Shown: positions 1 to 6,586 of the stretch, one piece after another
Position numbering within the stretch: the first letter of the stretch is position 1
Layout of the letters: each line of letters starts with the position of its first letter
Assembly: GCA_050261495.1 (NCBI GenBank)
Contig: JBLNDI010000076.1
Coordinates: forward strand, 1-17,930
Source: JBMNKL01 sp050261495
GTDB lineage: Bacteria; Bacillota; Clostridia; Acetivibrionales; DTU013
DNA: 17,930 nucleotides
Direction of reading: 5' to 3'
Program-made: the position numbers and the translations under genes
Notes under the pieces: model-generated
What the model saw: only the letters and a program-made list of their open reading frames with translations
Databases searched by the model: none
What the model was told of the DNA's origin: nothing

Positions 1-1
1 G

Positions 2-607
2 ATGCCGGGCGCATCAAGGGCAGAAATTGAATACCGTGTTGTCGAGCTGATGGAAACCGTAGGGCTTGCCGAACGCCTAATAAACACATACCCGCATGAG
101 CTGGACGGCGGCCGTCGTCAAAGAATAGGCATAGCGCGGGCGCTTGCGGTGAACCCGAAATTTATCGTTTGTGATGAGCCGGTGTCCTCGCTGGACGTAT
201 CCATCCAGGCGCAGATACTAAACCTCCTGAAAGCCTTGCAAAGGGACAGAGGCCTGACATATATATTCATCACGCATGATCTTGCCGTAGTAAAATATTT
301 TTCAGACGACATTATGGTTATGTACCTTGGACAAACCGTAGAAATGGCGCCGTCCGAGGAACTTTTCAAAAACCCTCTGCACCCGTATACAAAGGCGCTG
401 CTGTCTGCGGTGCTTGTACCGAAGGTAGGCGGGAACAAGGAAAGGATCCAACTGAAAGGTGAAATAACTTCCCCGATAGATCCGCCGGACGAATGCCGGT
501 TCGCAAAACGATGCAATTATTGCGCTGAGGAATGCAAAAAGAGAACACCACCTCTTATCGAGGTTTCTCCGAATCATTTTGTGGCATGTCACGCTGTAAA
601 AGGATAA
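2..607 (+). CDS. Oligopeptide/dipeptide ABC importer ATP-binding protein (OppF/DppF type), 5' partial
   Basis: This is the C-terminal 200 or so residues of a cytoplasmic ATPase that would power peptide uptake through an Opp/Dpp importer. The frame is open to the left edge, so the ATG at base 2 is probably internal and the Walker A half lies outside the window. Visible are the ABC signature (HELDGGRRQRIGIARALA), Walker B with catalytic Glu (FIVCDEPVSSLD), the H-loop (FITHD) and the C-terminal oligopeptide-transporter extension (NPLHPYTKALLSA). That extension ends in conserved cysteines (CRFAKRC, then EEC and ACH), the arrangement linked to an iron-sulfur site in Dpp-type ATPases. The signature reads LDGGR rather than the usual LSGGQ. 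A 73-base gap separates it from the oxidoreductase gene, with no terminator between, so the two are probably co-transcribed. The family is clear; the substrate is inferred only from the family and could be another small solute. Confidence 0.93.
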   Translation: MPGASRAEIEYRVVELMETVGLAERLINTYPHELDGGRRQRIGIARALAVNPKFIVCDEPVSSLDVSIQAQILNLLKALQRDRGLTYIFITHDLAVVKYFSDDIMVMYLGQTVEMAPSEELFKNPLHPYTKALLSAVLVPKVGGNKERIQLKGEITSPIDPPDECRFAKRCNYCAEECKKRTPPLIEVSPNHFVACHAVKG

Positions 608-647
608 AAACGCTTTTAACCAGAAAGGCGGAACCGGAAGAATAGCG

Positions 648-665
648 GATAAACCAGTATTTATC
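648..665 (+). repeat. Short inverted repeat just before the oxidoreductase RBS
   Basis: GATAAA (648-653) pairs with TTTATC (660-665) across a six-base loop, ending a few bases before the AGGAGGAG ribosome binding site. It is AT-rich and has no T-tract, so it does not look like a terminator. It may be a weak mRNA structure or chance. Confidence 0.3.
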
Positions 666-680
666 TGAAGGAGGAGAATA

Positions 681-2183
681 ATGAACAAAACTTATATTGA
701 ATCACCGAATACATTGCCGGTTTATGACGAATGCGACGTACTCGTTGTCGGCGGCGGTGCCGCAGGACATAGCGCGGCTCTTGCTGCAGCTCGCGCAGGC
801 GCTGAAAAAGTTATCCTTATGGAGCGCTATGGCTACTTTGGCGGAGACGCAACCGGAGGTTATGTTATTATGCTTCCGCACTTAAGCTGGCGTAAATATC
901 CGATGGTCCGCGGCATACAGGAAGAATGGTGCCTGCGTATCGAAAAGAATCAGCCTGATGCCTGTTTGGGACCTTCGTATGAGGATCTTGGCAAGACGGA
1001 TCCCATCCTGCTTGACCGCTGGGAATCGATAGTCGGCTGTACAAACCCGAGGAGCGTCACATACAACCGTGTTATTCGTTCATGGTATTTCGAACCCAAT
1101 CAACTAAAGATAGAATTGGATATGATGATCCAGGAAGAGCCAAACATAAAGGCTTTGCTTCACTGCTGGGGGACAAAGCCCATTATGGAAGGCAATACCA
1201 TCAAGGGCGTTATTTTTGAGAGTAAAGAGGGGCGTCAGTGCATCTTTGCAAAGGTTGTAATTGATGCAACCGGGGACGGAGATATCTTTCAACAGGCCGG
1301 CGCTCCATGTCTTGGCGACATTAAGCAGGAGGACCGCAAAGTCGCGTTTACTGCAGGCAACCTCGGCACCCGCTTTACCAAGACTGCGCTTGTATGGCGT
1401 ATGGGAGGCATTGACTGGGAAGCTTATTGCGAATGGAGACGCCATCATCCTGAACTTCATAAGAGCTTTGTCGACGGGATGTGCAAAATTGCAGGCTACC
1501 AGACGTTCTTCCTTCCCAGTGAGCGCAACGACGTATGCTGGGCCAATAACTTGCTGCCGTACAGCTGCATAGAAATTGAAGGCTTGAAAAACACCGAGTT
1601 CATGGTTCGCAATTCGATTCGCAAAATTATCAAGTACGCCAAGGAAGCGTTGCCTCTTGCATTCCGAAACGCTTACCTGTACGATATAGCTCCTCAGCTC
1701 GGAACGCGCGGCTCGCGCCGCATTGAGGGCGAATATGTCATGACAAAGCTTGATTTTGCATGCCATATAACGCATGACGATGTTATAGCATGGCACAGCT
1801 GCCTTCCTCATATCACCGACGGCGTGCCGGTTGAGATTCCTTACCGCTGCATCCTGCCGAAGAAGGTTGAAAACCTTCTCTGCCCTGGACGTCATCTCTC
1901 TGCTGACGACGGTGCAATCGACATGCTTAACCTTATACCGCAGTGCGTCGGTACAGGCCAGGCTGCAGGCGTTGCCGCTGCTGTTGCGGCCCAGGACAAC
2001 ACAACGACGCATAATGTCGATATCAAACGTGTGCAGAAGATACTCTGCTATGAGCAGAATGTTCCGCTGCCGCGCCAGGAAAACACGGATCCGGAACTGG
2101 TAAAGGAACTTGAGGACTGCAAATACGGCACAATGACACCGGTGGCTATAAAGGTCCGCCAGGAAGCCGGATTGGACTGGTAA
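681..2183 (+). CDS. FAD-dependent oxidoreductase (FAD_oxidored family)
   Basis: This is a 500-residue flavoprotein, probably cytoplasmic as no signal peptide is seen. The N-terminus has the Rossmann dinucleotide motif VVGGGAAG (residues 22-29), followed by the acidic end of the second strand (LMERYGYFGG, Glu48), which in this fold contacts the FAD ribose. A second FAD-contacting region near the C-terminus reads LCPGRHLSADDGA (about 400-412) and GTGQAAGVAAAVA (about 424-436), typical of the family of putative oxidoreductases found next to sugar or peptide importers in Clostridia and Thermotogae. The ATG at 681 is preceded by GAAGGAGGAG at ideal spacing, which fixes the start. The gene follows the peptide-transporter ATPase and ends before a strong terminator, so it is the last gene of that operon. 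Its substrate cannot be read from the sequence; a catabolic role on an imported compound is an inference from context. Confidence 0.9.
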   Translation: MNKTYIESPNTLPVYDECDVLVVGGGAAGHSAALAAARAGAEKVILMERYGYFGGDATGGYVIMLPHLSWRKYPMVRGIQEEWCLRIEKNQPDACLGPSYEDLGKTDPILLDRWESIVGCTNPRSVTYNRVIRSWYFEPNQLKIELDMMIQEEPNIKALLHCWGTKPIMEGNTIKGVIFESKEGRQCIFAKVVIDATGDGDIFQQAGAPCLGDIKQEDRKVAFTAGNLGTRFTKTALVWRMGGIDWEAYCEWRRHHPELHKSFVDGMCKIAGYQTFFLPSERNDVCWANNLLPYSCIEIEGLKNTEFMVRNSIRKIIKYAKEALPLAFRNAYLYDIAPQLGTRGSRRIEGEYVMTKLDFACHITHDDVIAWHSCLPHITDGVPVEIPYRCILPKKVENLLCPGRHLSADDGAIDMLNLIPQCVGTGQAAGVAAAVAAQDNTTTHNVDIKRVQKILCYEQNVPLPRQENTDPELVKELEDCKYGTMTPVAIKVRQEAGLDW

Positions 2184-2217
2184 AGCAGATATATTGGCTA
2201 TATGGTTATATTGATAC

Positions 2218-2262
2218 AAAACATGGCGCATATCCGATGGGATGCGCGCCATGTTTTTATTT
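2218..2262. terminator. Rho-independent terminator, probably bidirectional
   Basis: ACATGGCGC (2221-2229) pairs with GCGCCATGT (2246-2254), giving a nine-base GC-rich stem followed on the plus strand by TTTTATTT. The AAA before the left arm extends the pairing. On the minus strand the same stem is followed by TTTTG. It lies between the convergent oxidoreductase and GntR genes and would end both transcripts. Confidence 0.88.
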
Positions 2263-2316
2263 CATTTTGCTTGTTTCGAAATAAACGGTAAAAGGAGAGA
2301 GAACAACTGCTTTTTG

Positions 2317-3039
2317 TTATTCCGCCTTTAAGTTTTTCTCCTCGGTATACCTTTTGGTTGCTTCCGTAAACAATCTGCCCGGAATTAAAGACAAATGCTC
2401 AGCCATAATTTTTTCGGCATTTTTGCCTTTCTTGTTGACAATCGCGTCAAGCAGCGATTTATGAACGTTAAATGCATTGCTTGTAACGCCTTCGATATAG
2501 TTAGACTTGGACTGCTGCTCAAGTATAAGCGGCGAGATGAGATCCCAGAATTTCGAGATAAAAGTATTGTGCGCCGCATTTATTATAGCCTGGTGAAACT
2601 CAAAATCCAATTTTGAATATTGCGATTCGTCGGATGTTTCCAATGCATTCAGCACCCGGGATATTTTATCAATGTCCTCAGGGGTTGCGCGTTTTGCCGC
2701 AAGCCCTGCAGCTTTTATCTCCAACATTTCGCGGGCTTCAAGATACTCCATCAGGTTATGGTTGTCGTTTCCGAGAGTGAAGGATGACCGGAGCCACGCT
2801 TGCAATCTCGTATCCTGGGAATTATCATTCAGATAAGTCCCGTCACCCTGGCGTATCGTTATGGTTCCCATGAGCTCCAATTTCTTGAATGCCTCTCTGA
2901 GCGAGGTGCGGCTTACATTGAACTCCTTTGCCAGCATTTTTTCCGAAGGGATTCTTTCACCGGGCACAAATTCGCCGGACTTTATTTTGTTCAGCATTGC
3001 CTCAATTATAGCATCAACAGTGTTAACTTTTTTTACCAT
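2317..3039 (-). CDS. GntR-family transcriptional regulator, FadR subfamily (FCD domain)
   Basis: This is a 240-residue DNA-binding regulator. Residues 5-70 form the winged helix-turn-helix (GERIPSEKMLAKEFNVSRTSLREAF, then the wing around IRQGDGTYL). Residues about 95-225 form the all-helical FCD effector domain, with the metal and ligand residues in expected places: Asp145, His149 (DFEFHQAI), His193 (NVHKSLLDAI) and His215 (MAEHLSLI). The frame is open upstream to 3261, but ATG 3039 is chosen because AAGGAGAGGAG sits directly before it and the protein then begins at the normal point of the family. Members sense small carboxylic acids, amino acids or sugars and usually repress nearby catabolic or transport genes. 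Here it is convergent with the transporter-oxidoreductase operon, its likeliest target beside itself. Identity of the effector is unknown. Confidence 0.92.
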   Translation of the reverse strand: MVKKVNTVDAIIEAMLNKIKSGEFVPGERIPSEKMLAKEFNVSRTSLREAFKKLELMGTITIRQGDGTYLNDNSQDTRLQAWLRSSFTLGNDNHNLMEYLEAREMLEIKAAGLAAKRATPEDIDKISRVLNALETSDESQYSKLDFEFHQAIINAAHNTFISKFWDLISPLILEQQSKSNYIEGVTSNAFNVHKSLLDAIVNKKGKNAEKIMAEHLSLIPGRLFTEATKRYTEEKNLKAE

Positions 3040-3166
3040 GTTCTCCTCTCCTTGTGCCAGAATAACTACCGTTATATTAAAATAGCAATTGTAACATTGT
3101 TTGATGAAGTAACATTTAATTCTATCACTTCCCGGTATTATATTGAATATTTTGAATTCCGTGAAA

Positions 3167-3191
3167 GGTACAAATATATAAGTATTATACC
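3167..3191. promoter_or_regulatory. Quasi-palindrome over the gntR -10 box, candidate operator
   Basis: The segment starts GGTACAAATA and ends TATTATACC, an imperfect inverted repeat of the form GGTAyAA(n)TA. It overlaps the -10 hexamer of the gntR promoter. GntR/FadR proteins commonly bind palindromes over their own promoters, so this is a reasonable candidate for autoregulation, but the match is imperfect in an AT-rich region. Confidence 0.35.
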
Positions 3192-3212
3192 ATAGCAGCA
3201 AATAGTTCGCAA
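3184..3212 (-). promoter_or_regulatory. Sigma-A promoter for the GntR-family gene
   Basis: On the minus strand TTGCGA (-35, 3207-3212) is followed after 17 bases by TATAAT (-10, 3184-3189), with an extended -10 TGG just before the hexamer. Transcription would start near 3177 and leave a leader of roughly 140 bases before the start codon at 3039. A second TATAAT lies nearer the gene (around 3136-3141) with a poorer -35. Confidence 0.72.
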
Positions 3213-3278
3213 ATTTTAATGCTTTCTGGTTTGTGCGTGCAAATACGTGGGAAGGATGCAAAAGGATAGGAGAAATTA

Positions 3279-3308
3279 TTGACAGGGGCGCCTTCGTAAT
3301 GGTACAAT
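3279..3308 (+). promoter_or_regulatory. Sigma-A promoter for trpBA
   Basis: TTGACA (3279-3284), an 18-base spacer and TACAAT (3303-3308) make a near-consensus promoter pointing at trpB. The predicted start near 3315 gives a leader of about 70 bases holding the inverted repeat at 3349-3367. Confidence 0.72.
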
Positions 3309-3348
3309 CCGAGAACAGTATACTTGTTGCGTAGCAATGCAGGAAAAA

Positions 3349-3367
3349 GAGGCACAGGCTGTGCCTC
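3349..3367 (+). promoter_or_regulatory. Leader hairpin directly upstream of the trpB RBS
   Basis: GAGGCACA (3349-3356) and TGTGCCTC (3360-3367) form a perfect eight-base stem with a three-base loop (GGC). The AGGAGGGG ribosome binding site begins about two bases after it. There is no T-tract, so it is not a terminator. It could protect the mRNA 5' end, affect ribosome access or bind a protein. No Trp-codon leader peptide or T-box core was found in the 70-base leader. Confidence 0.5.
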
Positions 3368-3384
3368 AGGAGGGGAAATTAGAA

Positions 3385-4584
3385 ATGTCAAAGGATGAAA
3401 TGCAAAAGGGCAGGTTTGGCATCCACGGAGGGCGGTATGTCCCCGAGACCCTTATGAATGCGCTGATAGAACTCGAGGAGGCTTATGAAAGGTTTAAAAC
3501 CGATACCGGGTTTATATCGGAATACGAGGATTTGCTTGCGAATTATGCAGGCAGACCCTCGATGCTTTATTATGCGGAGAAGATGACGAAGGACCTCGGC
3601 GGCGCGAAAATATACTTAAAACGCGAGGATCTTAACCATACCGGATCTCACAAGATAAATAACGTGCTAGGACAGGTTCTTCTTGCAAAAAAGATGGGCA
3701 AAACCAGGGTTATAGCGGAAACGGGCGCAGGGCAGCACGGCGTTGCGACAGCCACCGCCGCCGCGCTCATGGGGCTCGAATGTGAAATATTCATGGGAAA
3801 AGAAGACACGGAGAGGCAGGCCCTGAACGTGTTCCGCATGGAACTGCTGGGAGCGAAGGTGCATGCGGTTATGAGCGGCACGCGGACGTTGAAGGACGCT
3901 GTCAATGAAACAATGCGCGAATGGTCCCGACGTGTTGCCGATACGCATTATGTGCTTGGCTCCGTTATGGGACCGCATCCTTTCCCGACCATCGTAAGGG
4001 ATTTTCAAAGTGTCATAGGCCGTGAAACAAGAAAACAGCTCATGGAAAGGGAAGGAAGGCTGCCGGACGCGGTGCTGGCCTGCGTGGGAGGAGGCAGCAA
4101 CGCGATAGGCATATTCTATGAGTTCATAAACGAGCCATCGGTGCGGTTGATCGGCTGCGAAGGGGCCGGCCGCGGCGTTGATACCGGTGAAACCGCCGCT
4201 ACCATGGCTGTCGGCAAATTAGGCATATTCCATGGGATGAAATCTTATTTCTGCCAGGACGAATACGGCCAGATAGCGCCGGTATACTCCATTTCGGCAG
4301 GGCTTGATTACCCCGGCGTCGGACCCGAACACGCGTATCTCCGGGATAAAGGCAGGGCGGAATATGTGCCGGTGACTGATGAAGAGGCGGTAAGCGCCTT
4401 TGAATACCTGTCGAGGACGGAAGGAATAATCCCGGCGGTGGAAAGCGCGCATGCGGTCGCGTATGCAAGAAAGCTTGCACCGACCATGGGCAGGGACAGT
4501 ATAATAGTCGTTAACCTGTCGGGAAGGGGCGACAAGGATGTCGCGGCGATAGCGCGCTACAGGGGGGTGCGTATTTATGAATAG
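3385..4584 (+). CDS. trpB: Tryptophan synthase beta chain
   Basis: This 399-residue cytoplasmic PLP enzyme joins indole and serine to give tryptophan. The PLP lysine is Lys90 in HTGSHKINN, the catalytic Glu is Glu112 in AETGAGQHG, and the phosphate-binding loop is GGGSNAIG. The C-terminal pattern EGIIPAVESAHA is typical of canonical TrpB1, as opposed to the TrpB2 form. The frame is open from 3337, but that earlier ATG has no ribosome site, whereas ATG 3385 follows CAGGAGGGG at good spacing and gives the usual length and N-terminus. It overlaps trpA by eight bases, implying translational coupling and a TrpA2B2 complex that channels indole. It has its own promoter and hairpin leader. No trpE, G, D, C or F gene is in view, so either the rest of the pathway is elsewhere or the pair works in indole salvage. 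Confidence 0.97.
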   Translation: MSKDEMQKGRFGIHGGRYVPETLMNALIELEEAYERFKTDTGFISEYEDLLANYAGRPSMLYYAEKMTKDLGGAKIYLKREDLNHTGSHKINNVLGQVLLAKKMGKTRVIAETGAGQHGVATATAAALMGLECEIFMGKEDTERQALNVFRMELLGAKVHAVMSGTRTLKDAVNETMREWSRRVADTHYVLGSVMGPHPFPTIVRDFQSVIGRETRKQLMEREGRLPDAVLACVGGGSNAIGIFYEFINEPSVRLIGCEGAGRGVDTGETAATMAVGKLGIFHGMKSYFCQDEYGQIAPVYSISAGLDYPGVGPEHAYLRDKGRAEYVPVTDEEAVSAFEYLSRTEGIIPAVESAHAVAYARKLAPTMGRDSIIVVNLSGRGDKDVAAIARYRGVRIYE

Positions 4585-5359
4585 GCTCGGGAATGTGTTT
4601 GCCGGCAAAAAGGCGTTCATACCGTTTATAACGGCCGGCGACCCGTCCATTTCGGTAACGGAGCGGCTGATTATAAGCATGGCTGAAGCAGGGGCGGATT
4701 TGATAGAAATAGGGATCCCGTTTTCCGACCCCGTTGCGGAAGGCAAAGCAATACAGGATGCCAACGTAAGGGCGCTAGCGGGCGGTACGACCACCGATGG
4801 AGTTTTTTCCATGGTCCGCCGTGTCAGGGAAAAATGCGGCGTTCCGCTGGCATTTATGACGTACGCGAATCCCATATTTGCATACGGTACGGACAAATTC
4901 ATGTTAAATTGCCGTGAAGCTTCGGTTGATGCAATTATTGTGCCGGACCTGCCGTTTGAGGAAAAAGGCGAGTTGAAGCCGGCATGCGATAAATATGGCA
5001 TTGCGCTTATCTCCATGGTTGCGCCGACGTCTGCCGGCCGCATACGTATGATCGTATCCGAAGCGGAAGGCTTTATATATTGTGTATCGTCAATGGGTGT
5101 AACGGGAGTCAGGGAACAGATCGGCAGCTTTGCCGAAGATATTGTAAAGCTTGTAAAGGAAGTGAAAAACATCCCGTGCGCCGTCGGGTTCGGCATATCG
5201 ACTCCCGCGCAGGCGGCTGAAGCGGCCGTATATGCGGACGGGGTCATCGTAGGAAGCGCCATTGTTGAAATTGTCGGACAGCACGGGGAGAAATGCGTGC
5301 CTTATGTAGCCGAATACGTGAGAAAAATGAAAGAGGCGGTATCAGGCCGCAATACATGA
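4577..5359 (+). CDS. trpA: Tryptophan synthase alpha chain
   Basis: This 260-residue TIM-barrel subunit cleaves indole-3-glycerol phosphate to indole and glyceraldehyde 3-phosphate and passes indole to TrpB. Visible are FIPFITAGDPS near the N-terminus, the catalytic Glu44 in LIEIGIPFSDP, the loop-6 region CVSSMGVTGVRE and the phosphate site GFGISTPAQA followed by DGVIVGSAIVE. The position matching Asp60 of the enterobacterial enzyme is Glu55 (SDPVAEGKAIQ), and the next residue is Gly-Lys where Gly-Pro is usual. Acidic character is kept and Glu variants occur in Firmicutes, so the enzyme is probably active. The ATG at 4577 lies within the last codons of trpB, with a G-rich stretch (GGGGGGTG) upstream as ribosome site. 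The stop is only two bases from the stop of the convergent hydrolase gene, with no obvious terminator between. Confidence 0.97.
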   Translation: MNRLGNVFAGKKAFIPFITAGDPSISVTERLIISMAEAGADLIEIGIPFSDPVAEGKAIQDANVRALAGGTTTDGVFSMVRRVREKCGVPLAFMTYANPIFAYGTDKFMLNCREASVDAIIVPDLPFEEKGELKPACDKYGIALISMVAPTSAGRIRMIVSEAEGFIYCVSSMGVTGVREQIGSFAEDIVKLVKEVKNIPCAVGFGISTPAQAAEAAVYADGVIVGSAIVEIVGQHGEKCVPYVAEYVRKMKEAVSGRNT

Positions 5360-5361
5360 CG

Positions 5362-6360
5362 TCAGGGCCATATATTCCCCGGATCCACGCCATAGACCTG
5401 CACGATTTCCAATAATGGGCTGTTTGCGATATCATTCGGCGTCACGAGCGGACCGCCGTCCGAATCCAGGTCGAAACCATGCATTCGGTAGGCCTGCCAG
5501 ACAAGATGCGAGCAGTGTGTACTGGCAATTTTATCTGTTGTTTTAAACTTGGTATTGAAAATACCTACAAACAAATCATACGGAATGTCAAACAAGTTTT
5601 TGACCGCCGTCCTGGCAATATTTTCCCTCAACTCGGGGGAGGCGTCTTTCAGGCGTAAAAGCACGAAATTCGGGTATTTAGTCCACTTGCTGATATCCTG
5701 GATAGTAGAGTTGGTGCCCAGGACAACAGATTCAAGGGTTTTCCCGTTGGCAGCGTCGATGACGATAGCAGAGTGCCCGTTCCTCCAGCCGTAGGTATGG
5801 GACGACTTGGTTACCAGGATGTCGCCGTTTTGTATGGACGCCAGTTCGGTACCGTTCACGGGTTTGCCCTTTTCATCGACCAGGCGCTCTTCCCTGGAAA
5901 CCGGGCTGTTTGGTTCGCATATATACCTGACCTTGCCGAAAAAATTATCCTGGATGCGCAAAATCCGCTCCGTGGAATCCGGGTACCGGGAACGAAGCTC
6001 ATCCACCGCCGGTTTCCCCAGCCCGGACTGGAAATAAATCATTTTGTAATCCGCCTCGCCCAGGTAATCTTTTGACAGTATGGGCGTAAGGTCTATTTTG
6101 GGATAACCAGGATAAATATGGGCGGTATCCTCGTCCAGGATTGCATAAATGACAAGGGCCAAAACGGCAATAAGCACCGCCGACAGTACAATTGCGAACA
6201 CGTGGAATAGTTTTTTCGTTCTTGAGGATTTCACCCGGTTGCCCCCTACATTTGCAGTTTCGTTATGATTTGCGGGTTGCGCTGATAGCTGCATGCCTTG
6301 AATGGTTACCTGCTTTCGCCGCCGTTTTTCCGGCTCAATTATATTGTACTGCTCATTCAT
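5362..6360 (-). CDS. Membrane-anchored YiiX/NlpC-P60-like hydrolase (permuted papain fold)
   Basis: This is a 332-residue protein. The first 50 residues are polar and basic (EKRRRKQ, RTKK), followed by one membrane segment at about 51-74; the rest would lie outside the membrane. The C-terminal half resembles the YiiX/YaeF-type permuted NlpC/P60 domain: NGDILVTKSS (about 178-187), GHSAIVIDAANG with the likely catalytic His196, and THCSHLVWQAY with the likely nucleophile Cys283, in the His-then-Cys order that defines the permuted group. A conserved Tyr-rich stretch IPYDLFVG lies between them. Relatives are amidases or cysteine peptidases acting on cell wall or lipid substrates; the substrate here is unknown. 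The start has only a weak ribosome site (AACAATCC) and no better alternative, so the first residues are less certain. It stands alone, convergent with trpA and divergent from the ATPase gene. Confidence 0.78.
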   Translation of the reverse strand: MNEQYNIIEPEKRRRKQVTIQGMQLSAQPANHNETANVGGNRVKSSRTKKLFHVFAIVLSAVLIAVLALVIYAILDEDTAHIYPGYPKIDLTPILSKDYLGEADYKMIYFQSGLGKPAVDELRSRYPDSTERILRIQDNFFGKVRYICEPNSPVSREERLVDEKGKPVNGTELASIQNGDILVTKSSHTYGWRNGHSAIVIDAANGKTLESVVLGTNSTIQDISKWTKYPNFVLLRLKDASPELRENIARTAVKNLFDIPYDLFVGIFNTKFKTTDKIASTHCSHLVWQAYRMHGFDLDSDGGPLVTPNDIANSPLLEIVQVYGVDPGNIWP

Positions 6361-6524
6361 GGATTGTTCAATATCGTGTTAATATTATCCGGCAAAGCGT
6401 ATCAGCACCGCCCTGCACGCATCCTGCCGGCCGTTTTTTCCTTACGGCGGCTTTTCAGGATGGCTTGCACCAAAATGACATTATTAATGCCTGTTTTGTG
6501 GTAAAATAATACTTGCATGACTTC

Positions 6525-6553
6525 TTGGAGTATAATAAATAGACTGTTATTAT
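6525..6553 (+). promoter_or_regulatory. Possible promoter of the Ca2+-ATPase gene
   Basis: TTGGAG (6525-6530), 17 bases, then TATTAT (6548-6553) fits a weak sigma-A promoter. A perfect TATAAT at 6531-6536 is an alternative -10 but lacks a good -35. The 226-base gap between the divergent hydrolase and ATPase genes is AT-rich and I see no stronger candidate. Confidence 0.3.
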
Positions 6554-6586
6554 ATATTAACGATAAGGGCGAGGAGAAGAAAATCC

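Noticed and set aside
1104..2252. A long minus-strand open frame (382 codons) opposite the FAD oxidoreductase
   Set aside because: No recognisable domain or ribosome site, Cys/Arg/His-rich composition typical of antisense frames, and it runs across the terminator.
3315..3384. T-box or Trp attenuator in the trpB leader
   Set aside because: The leader is only about 70 bases, has no Trp codons, no T-box core sequence and no T-tract after the hairpin.
4219..5262. A 347-codon minus-strand frame opposite trpB and trpA
   Set aside because: It spans the junction of two well-conserved genes on the other strand and shows no domain of its own.
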